Below, piece after piece: positions 24,531-35,375 of a stretch of DNA of 64,000 nt. Position 1 is the first letter of the stretch. Each line of letters begins with the position of its first letter. Source of the DNA: Sisyra terminalis (lineage: Eukaryota; Arthropoda; Insecta; Neuroptera; Sisyridae); NCBI GenBank assembly GCA_958496175.1, contig OY292277.1, forward strand, positions 38,885,050 through 38,949,049. The letters run 5' to 3'. Position numbers and translations under genes: made by a program. The notes below the pieces were generated by a model that was not told the origin of the DNA, made no database searches, and worked only from the letters and a program-made list of their open reading frames with translations.

Positions 24531-25079
24531 CGCTCTTAGTGTAGCCTAGTTGTTCAAGAATTGTTTATCAGTAATAAGTAACATTAACTTAAATCCTCTG
24601 CTCAAGGAAAGCGACTGGAGAACCATTTTCAGTAATTACAACTTCTCATACCATTATGTGTGGTGGACATCATTGCTTTCTGGTGGTCAATGGGTAGTTC
24701 AAATTCTTGTGGCTGTGTTTAGTTAAGTAAACACAATAACTATATGAATATAAAAACTGCTTAGTTGAAATTTTTTCTCAATACAGAACACTTTCCACTT
24801 TCGGTCAAAAGATCCTGACCAAGGCACCTTAGCTCGTTCCTTGTATAATTGTAAACAATCACTTCTAACAATCATGCATCTTCCTAGGTATATAAATATA
24901 TTTTTTAAATATTTTATTGCCGTCTATATATTTACAATTTATATACTATGCAATGTGCTAACAAATTAAATTTTGGTTGCTTATATACCACACTTGAAGT
25001 AAAAACCGTAGTTCGACCAGGTATATTTTAAATAATATTTTAAGTTGGTACGTACCCAATTTTCAAATAGTTCTCATTA

Positions 25080-25129
<50 letters not shown>

Positions 25130-28075
25130 GCTTTCTGGTTTGGTAGTTGGTTAGATTAAGAATAAAAAAAAAATCAAGCAATCAAAATCTACAACTTTTG
25201 AAAGCTTATGGCATGAAATTATTTTTTAAATAAATTCTAATTTGGATTAAAAATGTTCGTGACAACCTAAACCCGCACACAGTTCATCGTTGTCAAGCTT
25301 CTTTTGCACTCAAGTTCTCAAGTTTTAAAGCTCTCGAGCTTTAAATCCACTGCATAGCATTTATTTATGAATCTAGATTTAGTATATTTCATTATTCCCG
25401 GATTTACATGGGATTTCTGTAATGAAAGTTGCGTACTTGTTTATTAAAAGTCCCATTCTAATAAATACTAATCTATTTTATATTAATAATAATAACAGTA
25501 ACAATAATAGAAATAAGTATACGAAACGTGGCTTCTTCCATATATATTAATGGGGTTGAATGTTCATCCCTTACGGTTCAGTGCAGTTTCAGTCTCCCTA
25601 ACCTCCAAAAATCATCCCTTATGATCTTAAGAAATTGTTATTAGAAACTAGCATTTATTACGTACACACAAAAGCCCCTTGATTCGAATCAACGAAACGT
25701 TACAAATCGTCTCGATGCGGAGTTTGTAAAGCATAAAATGTCAAGTTTAATAATTTATACACGCAATAATATTAATGAAAATTTTGGCAACGAGCAAATA
25801 TATGCAGATGTACATAGGTATAACGTATATTAAATCAAATTTACGTAAATATATTAGTACCTACTATAGAGCAAGAGAAGGATTTTGACTTTTCGACACA
25901 AATTGAGCTTTTATAGGACAACAAGTAAAAATTTTCGGATTATAATTGAATTTGAAATGAGTCTAGTTAAACTAATTACCAATTTATTTTGAAATTCTGC
26001 TGTACGAAATTTTCATAGGTATTCTATTTAAAAATTAAAAGGACTTTTTTAATTTTTTTAATTTTATTTAGAGACACTGTTTAACAGCTTGGTCATTAAT
26101 GGCTAAAATAAATTACATATTACAATTGGTAATACATGTTCAGTTCTAATAAATAATAATTAATAATTCTAATAAATCATATATAATAAATTCTAATAGT
26201 AAACATAAAGGCTTATAGGTATGTTTGTGATGTGATGCAATGGTATAGTAAGCAGTTGGCACAATGGTATAGTTTAAAGGACTATTCTTTTTTTATTACA
26301 AAAAAAAAGTAATTTTTACCGAATATTTTTTTAGTGTAAAAAAGCTCCGTTGGAAGATATTGATGTCCCTAAAAGGGACTTGAGTCCTTCATTTTTTGTA
26401 TGTTAGGTATGGGTATGTCCTTCTAGGTATGTATTTTAAAGATAAGTCCTTGTAGGAAACAATACCCAACCGGATAAATAAATATCTTCGTTCAAAAATT
26501 GGTTTCCAGAAAAACGTGGACATTTTTTTTCCCATTTTATCTTTATTTACCTTTATAACTTAAAGGAATATTCTAACTTTTAAGCCTTTTTTGCATTTAG
26601 AACCCCATCTTCCAATGATAGACAATATAGTACTCTAGTTGCCAGTGAAAGTATGATAAATAAGAGAATTAATACCCAAAATGCATTAATGGGTTAATGA
26701 ACCCTTAATTTAATATCATTTTCTAAGGAATATATTTATAAAATTAAAATGTTATTTCTGATATTGTAAGAAGTTAAGAAACTCTATTGAAGAAAAACAA
26801 ATTTTTACCTTAAAAAAATGATCTTAATATAAAGAGATATCATAATTTTTACGAGAGAATAACGTTTAAGGGAAGATTTTAGAAAAACAAACATTCCGAT
26901 TGAAAATTATGTTACTATATAAATTCTTATAATATAAAGTTTCCCATATAGAGATGAAATATTCACAATGCCTTAAAATATAACTATAAACATTAGGCTA
27001 ATGACTTCATATTATATTCCATCTTTATTTTTCTCTTTTTTGATTCCATTTTCTCACGCTTTCCTTTTTCTCGGTCACCGTTTACGTATTGTATATATAT
27101 GAACATCCACAATTAATTAAACTTTCTGAACTGGCGAGTTTTGTTAATAAAGCTGGCTTGTAATTACAGAAAGTGTTAAATATTTGCGTTTCTACATTGA
27201 GAATAGCCGAGAAAAGAGGCGTAAAAGTGAAACAACAAACGCACACTGTTAAGTAGGAGTGAAATGAATGCATTGAAATAGAACTCATTTTCTGTGGTCC
27301 AAAATGAATGTAATTTTCTGAATTAAAGATCCCACCTATTTTAAATGGGGAGGTTATTCATGATAATAATGTGCACAGTCGAAGGATGTTCAACAAATAT
27401 TTGGATTGCAAATTAAAATATCCTCTGATATATAGGGAACATATATGAGAATGAGGAAATTGCCCACAAAATCAAAAGAAATTTCCAGAATTTTCATCAT
27501 TGATTTAATTAGATAAGTAGAACTTTTGAAAAACTTTCAGTTTTTTTCATGCATTGTTAATATTTTTATTGTATGATTTCTGATGTCAAAATTTAATATC
27601 TTAGTTACCTATAGTTAATTTTCTTGTCCCTTATTTCAGAAGGAATTTCATTTTTCAGAAGTATGCGTTGAAATAAGTGTTTTGTTGCAAAATTTCAACA
27701 TTATCGGATCATTTATTATTAATGAACACTTATGAAATAACCTTTAATACTTACAATTTTGTGACAAGTATGATTTTATCAATTTGATTTTTGTTTTCTA
27801 TAGAGGAGAGGGATACAAAAGGAAATCCGAAAAAAAAACATAAAAGTGGAGCTTTCCAGTAGGCCAAATAATTACTGAGGTGATATTAGTGATTTAAATT
27901 ATTTTAGAAGCATATTGTATATATATAATAATAGGTGAATTGTGGATATTAAAACATTGTTACGTTTTTACGGTTACTTATACTGACGAGATCGTTAGGA
28001 ATTGTTTTCGGACGTAATTGTTACCAATTTTTCCAATATATGCCGTTTTCAGTGGAAAATTGATAAGAATAGGTA
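24531..28075. other. Semaphorin intron, middle part
   Basis: AT-rich with a perfect AT microsatellite at 25083-25125. Homologous flanks of the RNase H fragment may extend to about 24900 but could not be read as protein. No gene or RNA was recognised. Confidence 0.5.
25083..25125. repeat. (AT)n microsatellite
   Basis: An uninterrupted run of about 21 AT dinucleotides lies inside the semaphorin intron. Such a run is expected to be length-variable between individuals. Confidence 0.95.
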
Positions 28076-28990
28076 GGGGAACCTGGGGCGGAACGGGGTA
28101 CCTAAACTTACAATTTACGAGAAGTTTAAAGAAACAATCTCATTGTTTTGTAATTTATATATTTATTTAATTCATTCTCTACAAATAAAAAAAAGGTTAT
28201 ATTGATATATATATATATTAATAATTAATATTAAAAAGTTAGGTTTCAAAAATAAATGAAAATTTCCCATTCTGCCCCATCCCCTGGGACACAATGGGAA
28301 ATGAGCCTGGAGCGCAGTGGGACTCTTGTTATTGGCATAGTTCGCAGATGAAGACACTGTCATCGTCGTGTTTAGCCCAGCACATGCCAAATGTGCCCAT
28401 TTTTGACAAATACTGCAGGAACACCAGCTTTCATTAGATTTGGAGTATAAATTCTGACTGTATAAGCAGATTACTTCTGCATCTTCCGACGTTTCATATA
28501 TATGGACTATCGGCTAGTTTTCCTTATATATGTACGCACTATCTGCTGATAAAATAAAAATATCTATCTGAATGGGAAATACTATCAGAATGATATACCT
28601 CATTCCGCCCCACCCATTGTGCCCCAAAGCACCTTTCACACAAGCACGACTATTATGACAGGATATATTGGTTATATTTGAATTATCACAAGGCTTTTAG
28701 TTAGTCAACAGTATGTTTAAACAAACATGTCATGTTAAAATTCAAACAAAAAATAGTACATAGTATAATTACCTTAGTGTTACTTTGCAAAAATTAGAAT
28801 TCGGAAACTTTTTTTATCGACTTTTGATAAAAATAAAAACAACTGCACTCTTAATTGGCGATAGCCACTTCTTATAACACAGCAATTAATTAAACATTGA
28901 GTATGATTTTTCCGCGTTTTTTTCATCTGTAGCAAGCGCTTATTCCATTTCCCATCCCGCCCCGGTACCCCAATCCGCCGCGTGTTCCCA
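28076..28990 (-). mobile_element. Pogo-like (Tc1/mariner superfamily) DNA transposon, internally deleted
   Basis: The 915-bp element is flanked on both sides by TA, the Tc1/mariner target duplication. Its ends are imperfect 27-bp inverted repeats sharing GGGAAC, GGCGGA and GGGGTACC (left 28076-28102, right 28964-28990 reversed). The minus strand between about 28497 and 28329 encodes a C-terminal transposase zinc-finger remnant. Other GCCCCA-rich words at 28265-28300 and 28596-28630 echo the ends and may reflect nested or rearranged copies. The catalytic DDE part is missing. Confidence 0.75.
28329..28497 (-). pseudogene. Transposase C-terminal zinc-finger (PHD-like) remnant
   Basis: Minus-strand translation gives AEVICLYSQNLYSKSN, then ESWCSCSICQKWAHLACAG. 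A one-base frameshift follows, and the next frame gives HDDDSVFICELCQ and a stop at 28329-28331. The layout C-x2-C...W-x-C-x2-C-x2-W-x-H-x2-CAG...F-x-C-x2-C is the tail found on many insect pogo/Tigger-type transposases. One C of the first pair is lost (ICLYSQ for a usual C-x2-C). The frameshift and absence of the DDE domain mark it as dead. Confidence 0.7.
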
Positions 28991-31139
28991 TACATATAAA
29001 CACCTAATAATTTCGACTCCGACTCCTATTTATGTCGTAAAAAATTGTTACTTTTTTTCTACTCTAGATTTTTTGGCATTGAGACTTGACAAAATTTTGA
29101 AAGTATTTTTTTTAAATCCTTCATTTTAATAGATAATTTGAAGAAGAAGACTCCGACTCTTGCGAAATGTTCCGCTCTAGTGCTTCGAGCTCCAGCTCTG
29201 GCTTCCAATTCTGGTAGGTATCAACATAAGTTTCAATTTATCACGTTCCGTAGCTTAATTTCAACTTAAAAGCTTTGCCGTAAGAATAATGCGTTACCGA
29301 TTATTTGGTTTTAAAATTAAATTAAAAAATAATCGGACGTTTTTTCAAAGGTCAAATTTTTTTCCAAGTACATACATGCTTTGTTGAAATACAACAAAAG
29401 CGAAAAAATAAAGGGAAACAGGAATCGGAAAAGCATCTCAACTCGTCCCTCTATCGTACCTGATTCACAATAAAATCCCTCTCGCTTATCACCTCATCCC
29501 TTCATTACAAAAGGGATTTTCTGAATGCGTAGCCCCTTCAATTCCGAGCTGTGTTCGTATATTATTAATTTTATCATTGTCTATCATTTCAGATTCGTTA
29601 ATTTAATGAACAAAAATGAGAGAAGAAATTCATAAATGCTTACTTTTCTATCTTTCTTTGACTTTTTTTCGAGTGTAATTGAATAGACAGACTTTCAGGC
29701 ACGTCTTTTATTTTTTATTGTTCCCTATTATGTATTGTGATGGATAGATACTCAAAGGGCGTTTGGAAAGCTGGAAAAAAGCAATGCGTAATATGTGTTG
29801 TTAATTCTATTAAAACTGGGAGTTGGAACGTCGCTTGATTTTAGATATTAAACTGTGAAAAATTATACGAAGGGGATCGTTTTTAAGGGAAACTTTAACC
29901 CTTGAATGAGAGAGGAAATAGGACCCAACCCAGTGATGCGTATAGCTGGATTTGGGATGAGATAGATGGAGACGTTGCACGTCTTGTCGATCGTTGAAAT
30001 CTCTTTCCGAATGACGAAGCTAAATGGATTAGATTTACAAATATGTTTTTACGAAGGAAAAAATGGATAAAGCGAGAAAAAAGTCACAATTCTTCAAGCA
30101 GACATTTATGTACTAATATATATATATATATATACCTATATAAAAATGGATGGTAAGTAATTAAAAGTTAACTTTCCCGATCGAGTTCATAATCACCTGA
30201 ATATTATAGCGAAACGAGATCTCCTATTTCGTTTCGTTTCGTGCCTCGTTTCTTCTTTGGAGAAAAACGTATTGAAAACTTTTTCCTTCATATAATAATT
30301 AGTTGAATTCTGTAGGAAAAGTTGTCGGGATTTTCTTCTCATTCTCGTCTTTTTTCCATTCGTTTCTTTCACGATTGGGTACCGTTAACATTATTATTTT
30401 TATTATTATTATCAACTCTTCGAAATGAACGAAACGATCAAATGAATTATTTAATGTATTTAATTGCTTGTTAAATTTATTAGAAAAAAAGGGGTATTAA
30501 TTCGACTTTAATGAACTCCAATTGCTTTTCGTGAAAATATTGCTATTTTGTTGCCGTTATTAATTAGAGCTGCAAACGGAATTGCGTTTTGCAAATAGTT
30601 TTCATTCGAGAGAGTGTGCTACATTACCATAATTGCAATCTAATCTCGAAATTCGTAATAGTGGCGGGTTGGTCGAGGGGTGAATTTTGTCTGCGTGTTC
30701 GATGAGAACGCCCTCGCATCGTCCGAGGAATAATTTCCCGTCATTTTGCCCGTACGATGCGCCTATCTCACATCCGTTTGTTTCGATTTAGGGCCGGGAA
30801 AATCGAAAAGCTTTGCGATGAAAAACACGTTCTCCACGGCTCAGCTTCATATATTACGGATGGAGCGGAAATTTTCGCTGTGTTAATGCCACCAGTGATA
30901 GTTACCACCCTCAAGTCTTTTAGATTATGGCTATTTTCGCAGATGGGCTTTTAAAATTTTAATATTTTGAAAATCGTAAGGGATAGTTAAGGTTTTACAG
31001 CGTTCTATTTTGCAAAGTTATATCTCTTAAAGTGTCCTTTTACTTTAGACAGACTGTAAAAGAATAGTTTGTAAGTTTTAGTCTTTTCAAGAGCCAGTAT
31101 ATTCAACCAAACGATTGAAAATTTAAGTACTAAAAATAT
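28991..31139. other. Semaphorin intron, right part, with a GC-richer block
   Basis: The interval 30655-30950 is clearly less AT-rich than its surroundings (GGCGGGTTGGTCGAGGGGTG; GAACGCCCTCGCATCGTCCG) and contains no convincing splice-bounded frame. It could be a conserved regulatory block. A (TA)n run lies at 30117-30136 and short CCGACTCC words at 29019 and 29148. No RNA gene was recognised. Confidence 0.45.
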
Positions 31140-31328
31140 GAATCAGGATGGTGTGGACCACAATTTATCAGTGTTTTATATTATTTATTTCAAATTGCAA
31201 CGTTTCGTCGGTGTGATTCCGATTTCATCAGGCAGCCTTGCAATATTTATTAAGGCTGCCTGATGAAGTCAAAATCACACCGACAAAACGTTGCAATTTG
31301 AAATAAATAAAACATCCTGACTCATTTT
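31140..31328. mobile_element. Palindromic element with head-to-head hammerhead-like cores
   Basis: The arms GAATCAGGATG...ATTTATTTCAAATTGCAACG and its mirror CGTTGCAATTTGAAATAAAT...CATCCTGACTC meet around a short AT centre near 31246. The minus-strand arm carries CTGATGA...GAAAC (31200-31231) and the plus-strand arm CTGATGA...AAAAC (31260-31290), so one core is intact and the other has one substitution. The element is non-coding. Confidence 0.75.
31200..31231 (-). ncRNA. Hammerhead-ribozyme-like core motif
   Basis: Read on the minus strand: CTGATGA, then AATCGG...CCGAC forming a 4-bp stem II (TCGG/CCGA) with an AATCACA loop, then GAAACGTTGC. All core positions of CUGANGA and GAAA are present. 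Flanking GGCTGC and GCAA may contribute to stem I. Catalysis is untested. Confidence 0.55.
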
Positions 31329-32053
31329 TTATTATAAACGAATTTAGACCTGAAACAATGGAGAGTATTAATAACATTAACCTATTTAATGATTATTTAG
31401 TTACATAAAATTGATAATATACTAATCTATATTAGTATAATTTCAAAATCTTCAATCGTCCAATTGAACAAATCAACGTGACCGGAAAAGGATTAAACTT
31501 CATTTAATTTATTAATTGAATTTGAGGTATACATTTTGGAAAGGAAATATACTGAATTCGGAATGATCAAATAAAGGGTCTAAAGATACAAGCTAGGTGA
31601 ATTGGTTCCGGGGAGATATTTTATTGATTCTTAAGATGTGAGTCTCTCTAATCAACTACTAAGATCCCGGAATTTTTAGATTCCAATCTTATTAAGGTTT
31701 TGTGAAAAAATAAAAATCTAATAGAATTTGATGGAATCATTTTATCGAAAATCTTAATCTGATTTTGGAGCTTAGAATATCTTGTTGACCCACAAAATTT
31801 TGCAAAAATTAGTTTTAAATTTATATAGTTTATACTGGTAGAATTTTTTTTTATATTCATTATTTTCCGTTTAAACACAGCCACGAGGCACGAGAAACGA
31901 AATTTGTTCTGCTATCGAATTCATGTCGTTGAATTGTTGGAACTAATAATATAGTTAATTAGTTTATTTTCGATAGTTTGAATAAGGATAATATCGTTTA
32001 TTCGCTAAGGGATAGTTTAGACATTTTGATTTATTTTCATTGGACTTTTCTAG

Positions 32054-32172
32054 GACGCCAAATCCTGGAGCGCCCTCTCCAGTGCGGCAGCTGTCGTTAG
32101 TTTGTCTAATCCTTTTTCAAAACCTTTATCTCCCTTCAACAACTTCAGGAAAGGCGTGTTCCGACAGTCCAG
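32054..32172 (+). CDS. Candidate third exon of the plus-strand cysteine-rich gene
   Basis: The 119-nt block is bounded by a good acceptor (TTGGACTTTTCTAG) and a strong donor (GTAAGTAAG). It is open in phase 0, matching exactly the phase at which exon 16663-16849 ends, and leaves two bases for the next exon. The translation begins DAKSWSALSSAAAVV and continues SLSNPFSKPLSPFNNFRKG, ending FRQSR; it is Ser/Ala-rich with a basic end and no cysteine. Coding-like base use contrasts with the flanks. Linking it to the upstream gene across 15.2 kb is inference from phase, strand and lack of another partner; it could belong to a separate nested gene. Confidence 0.55.
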
Positions 32173-32254
32173 GTAAGTAAGTTGTCGTTTTTTACTAATA
32201 TTACGAGACCGAACTAGTTCTGGTCCTTCGATAGGTTTTTGGTGGTTCAGACCA

Positions 32255-32557
32255 GTCGTTTTTATTTATCGATATTGCACATGCAAGTCGTACTGGAAAT
32301 TATAAAAGTTGAAAGTTGAACGGCTTGTCATACGGAATTATAGGGATACGTGGAATCAAAACGTCTTCATCTTTGTACATTCTTTTCAAAATTGGGACTT
32401 CGATAACGCTGTTTATTAATTTCTTCCTCGTAAGTCGAGAGCCATTATAAAGACGTAATTGATCTATATTTCGCAACACAATGATTACCGATTTAGCCTT
32501 TAATTGCTTATATGACATCATTTTAAAGCAATCATAGTATTGTCGGATATGATTCAA
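32255..32557 (-). pseudogene. Helitron Pif1-type helicase fragment
   Basis: Minus-strand translation includes IIVLRNIDQLRLYNGSRL, then VIEVPILKRMYKDEDVLIPR, IPIIPYDKPFNF and, after a frame slip, FPVRLACAISINK. This is the C-terminal Pif1/Helitron helicase pattern (LRNL-x-P-x-LCNGTRL...IPRIP-x-IP-x-D-x-PF-x-F-x-RLQFPVRLAFAMTINK). It ends abruptly before the expected AQGQ motif and has at least one frameshift, so it is inactive. It sits 83 bp downstream of the candidate exon at 32054-32172 and antisense to it. Confidence 0.75.
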
Positions 32558-33048
32558 AAATCTATTGAATCTGACCCGTTTCTGGAAACCAATGAATGTA
32601 GTGGTTCTAGTGGTGGTACCAATGGTGCCAATTTCACATGGCTACTGGCTCAACGTGATCTAGAGGCGTCATTTTTATATTTGAGGCAACTTAATTTTTC
32701 CTTAAACAATACGGGAGTTACTTATTTATATTTAAATGATTTTTATTCTTCTAAATGCCACCAATTAGACGTACAAAATAAGTTGCAGAACTCACAATGT
32801 TACAAATCAAAGATATATACTAGCAAATCAGTCTAACGATCATCGCAAAATGCAATTGGATGAATTCGATGGAATCGAAATCAACACCATAATCCTTATT
32901 CAGTTGCATTTACATGGTTTACTTGGATATACAGAAACACAGAGCTTGTTAATTGTTAGATGCTAATACAATGACACGCGAAGTTTAAATTGTCGTTAAG
33001 TTTTCTGAAGGTTTATAATTTTCTGCGCAATTTTCTAATTTTTCTTAG

Positions 33049-33079
33049 AAGGTGGAAACCTTCTGAAAACCTTCTCTAA
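33049..33079 (+). CDS. Possible terminal exon of the cysteine-rich gene (weak)
   Basis: A pyrimidine-rich acceptor TTTTCTAATTTTTCTTAG ends at 33048. One base completes the split codon from exon 32054-32172, followed by RWKPSENLL and a TAA stop at 33077-33079. The coding segment is only 10 codons and could arise by chance; the local GAAGG/CCTTC words also form a small hairpin. No polyadenylation signal was assigned. Confidence 0.2.
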
Positions 33080-33448
33080 AAATGGTCAAGTTATGGTCGT
33101 TCTTAACTTAAGAAAAGGCCAAGAGAAATAGGAATTCATTTTTAAAAAAATTATATTGTTGATTAACAACTACATTTAGCTTTTTGTGAAATCAATTTAA
33201 ATACTTTTTTTTTGGATTAAAAGAATTTTTTAACTACTAAATAGTTTCGTTTTTAACAAAAAGTAATCTTTTCGGATGTTATGAAATAATTCCTATATAG
33301 TCTGCAACTCTATAACAATTGAGTGATTATACGATTGTAGATATACTTTTATATTAATCTTTTTCGTGTTTTAATGATTCAAACTTATTTTTTGAGCACG
33401 AGATTATAATTTTACTAAAATATTGGATGGATAATAAATTATACTTAC

Positions 33449-33536
33449 ATTGCTCCAACGTAAAGCGTTTCCCGCTTGCTATCTATATGAAACGTCCTGT
33501 AGTACATCATGCCGCAGCTAAACTCTCGCACATGAT
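33449..33536 (-). CDS. Sema-2a: Class 2 semaphorin, exon encoding the N-terminal edge of the sema domain
   Basis: Acceptor TCTGTTGCAG precedes ATCATGTG and a GTAAGTAT donor follows GGAGCAAT. The exon enters with two bases of a split codon and leaves with AT of ATG, finished by the G of exon 21492-21543. It encodes HVREFSCG, MMYYRTFHIDSKRETLYVGAM. FSCG-x-x-YYRTF and LYVGAMDRV are characteristic of class 2 semaphorins, which are secreted axon-guidance ligands of plexins. The upstream exon carrying the signal peptide must end in phase 1 and lie to the right of this position. I could not find it. Confidence 0.92.
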
Positions 33537-34684
33537 CTGCAACAGAGAAAAAACAACAATTTCAATTCCATTTCTGCAAAACTCTAATTAACTTCTGTAA
33601 CAATTGCGAAAAGTAATTTATGAATTCAAAAACTAGTTGATCGAATACCCAACACCGTCACTTTTGCATCACTAGGAGAGAAAATTTTCCCGCCCGAACG
33701 AGCTGCATCCCTCAGAACTTGTCCGGGAGTGTGGAATGAGGGACGCAAAGTGCGGCAAAGAGGGACAACTACAGAAATTTGTTGAGCTTAGAGAGCCACC
33801 ATAATCCAAATAATGGGAAATTTTAATTTATTCGAACACGAGAAAATTACCACACAAAAATTACCACAACGTAATTCAAGTTTGTTTAATTAATTTTTAA
33901 TTGTATTTGGAACATGGGATAGTTTTGACGTGCGAGACGGAATGGGAAACGGGAATATTTACGTCCACTACGACAAGGTCCAATAGTTTCCTATTTATTT
34001 ATATATATATAAGCTTTAAAAAAATACAGAAACGTTAACGATTTTTGTTTCGCAAAGCAATCTAATTATTTTCCTTACAACAAAAACTATTAAAACGAAT
34101 AAACAACCTCATTATTTTTCAAATTATCGTTTCTAATTTTAGAAAAGTAGAAAAACTTTTTTGTTCCAACTTTTCTCTATGATTCACTTTCTGTTTTACA
34201 ATCCCTATTAGTACATTAATTAAGTGTTAAGAACTCTATAATTGAGATAATTTCTCATGAAAAACGCAAAAGCGAGATATCGAAAAAGCGTGGAACGGGT
34301 ACCATTGAAATAGGGGTTGAAAAATAGCATGCTTACGTGAGTAACCTCCCGTTAAATGATCAGAAATAGAAAAAAAGCTATTTGATATTTGTTAAGAAAA
34401 CTGAACAGAAAAAAAACAAGGTTTAGATTATCGTGAATAAGAAAAATATGGCGTTTTTCTAATGGCAATTGACTTGGAAGCTTTTGATCAGGGGGTGAGA
34501 GGAAGTGGCTAGTTTTACAATGTTGTAACACGCGTGTTTCTGGATAAAAATTGTGGAAAACTAGGCGGATTTGTATTACTTTAAAGACATATCAGTTGCA
34601 GTTGTGGCGTGTTTTATGTTAATGAATTCCACATTTGAATAATCGTCACGCATTTTCTTATCAAAATATAAATTTTAGGTTTTT
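33537..34684. other. Semaphorin first-region intron, no gene found
   Basis: Intron upstream (minus strand) of the semaphorin exon. A GC-richer patch at 33640-33790 has no clear splice-bounded frame. AT-rich otherwise. Confidence 0.45.
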
Positions 34685-34689
34685 CTAAT

Positions 34690-34985
34690 CGTTGACGGTT
34701 GTAACTTTAATTATTTTACTTTGATAGTGTTTTAAGTACTCGATTAAGGACAGCACCATGTCCAATCTCATTCCCGAAAAAAATAATAAACATTTTGAGA
34801 AGATTTCCAATCGTTTCATTTTAAATTCCCGACTCTCAAAACTCACCACACACATAACTTCTGTTTTATCCAGATTGACGATATAGTTAAAGCAATGATA
34901 CTGAATCCGAAAATCAGGGAGCAGGTTTTGTATCCTTAGGAATGATATTTCAAACCAGTTAAACACTTCTACAATAGTCATAACA
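34690..34985 (-). pseudogene. LINE reverse-transcriptase fragment, inverted relative to its 3' part
   Basis: The minus-strand frame includes RIQNLLPDFRIQYHCFNYIV followed by NLDKTEVMCVVSFESREFKM. It resembles the RT thumb-side segment (usual form: L-N-x-KKTK-x-M) downstream of the YADD catalytic motif in RTE/BovB or CR1-like LINEs. It abuts a C-terminal LINE segment in the opposite orientation at 35000. The match is moderate and rests on the L-x-K-T-E-V-M core. Confidence 0.4.
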
Positions 34986-35009
34986 TCTAAATTAGTTAAT
35001 ACGCTGTTT

Positions 35010-35375
35010 TTTCTTATCTCTTTATACGCTTCGAAGACTTGGATTATTCGTGTAGCTGATCGGCGACGAATTGATGCCTTTACGATGTGGGTTTGGAGGA
35101 GAATAGCGTGGATCCCAAGGACGGCTAAAAGAAAAAATTTTTCTTTCCTGAACTCCTAAGCTAGGCCAAAGACTTTTTTCACTGGCGTATCGCCGAATTC
35201 TCGGATTTTTCGGACATATAGCACGTAACAAAACCTACGAAAATCTGATGGTACAGGGACAACCTAACAGGAAAAGAAATTGTGGGTGATCACCGACCCA
35301 TTGGACCGAAGTAGTAGAATAGCACCACAAATAAAAGATCGTAATTGCTAGAAAAGGATCGTTCGGAAGGTAAGC
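35010..35375 (+). pseudogene. LINE C-terminal fragment (RTE/BovB-like)
   Basis: Plus-strand translation gives ADRRRIDAFTMWVWRRIAWI with PRTAKRKN, then in another frame YRRILGFFGHIARNKTYENL with MVQGQPNRKRN, then SPTHWTEV. This is the tail typical of RTE/BovB-like and related LINEs (RR-x-x-AFEMW-x-RRML-x-I, then GH-x-ARR...L-x-VQG...GR-x-R-x-RWTD). At least one frameshift and several stops are present, so it is a relic. Confidence 0.65.

Noticed and set aside
32540..32836. 98-codon plus-strand open frame (MIQKSIESDPFLETNE...)
   Set aside because: It partly overlaps the antisense Helitron helicase fragment, does not join in phase with the exon ending at 32172, and matches nothing I recognise.
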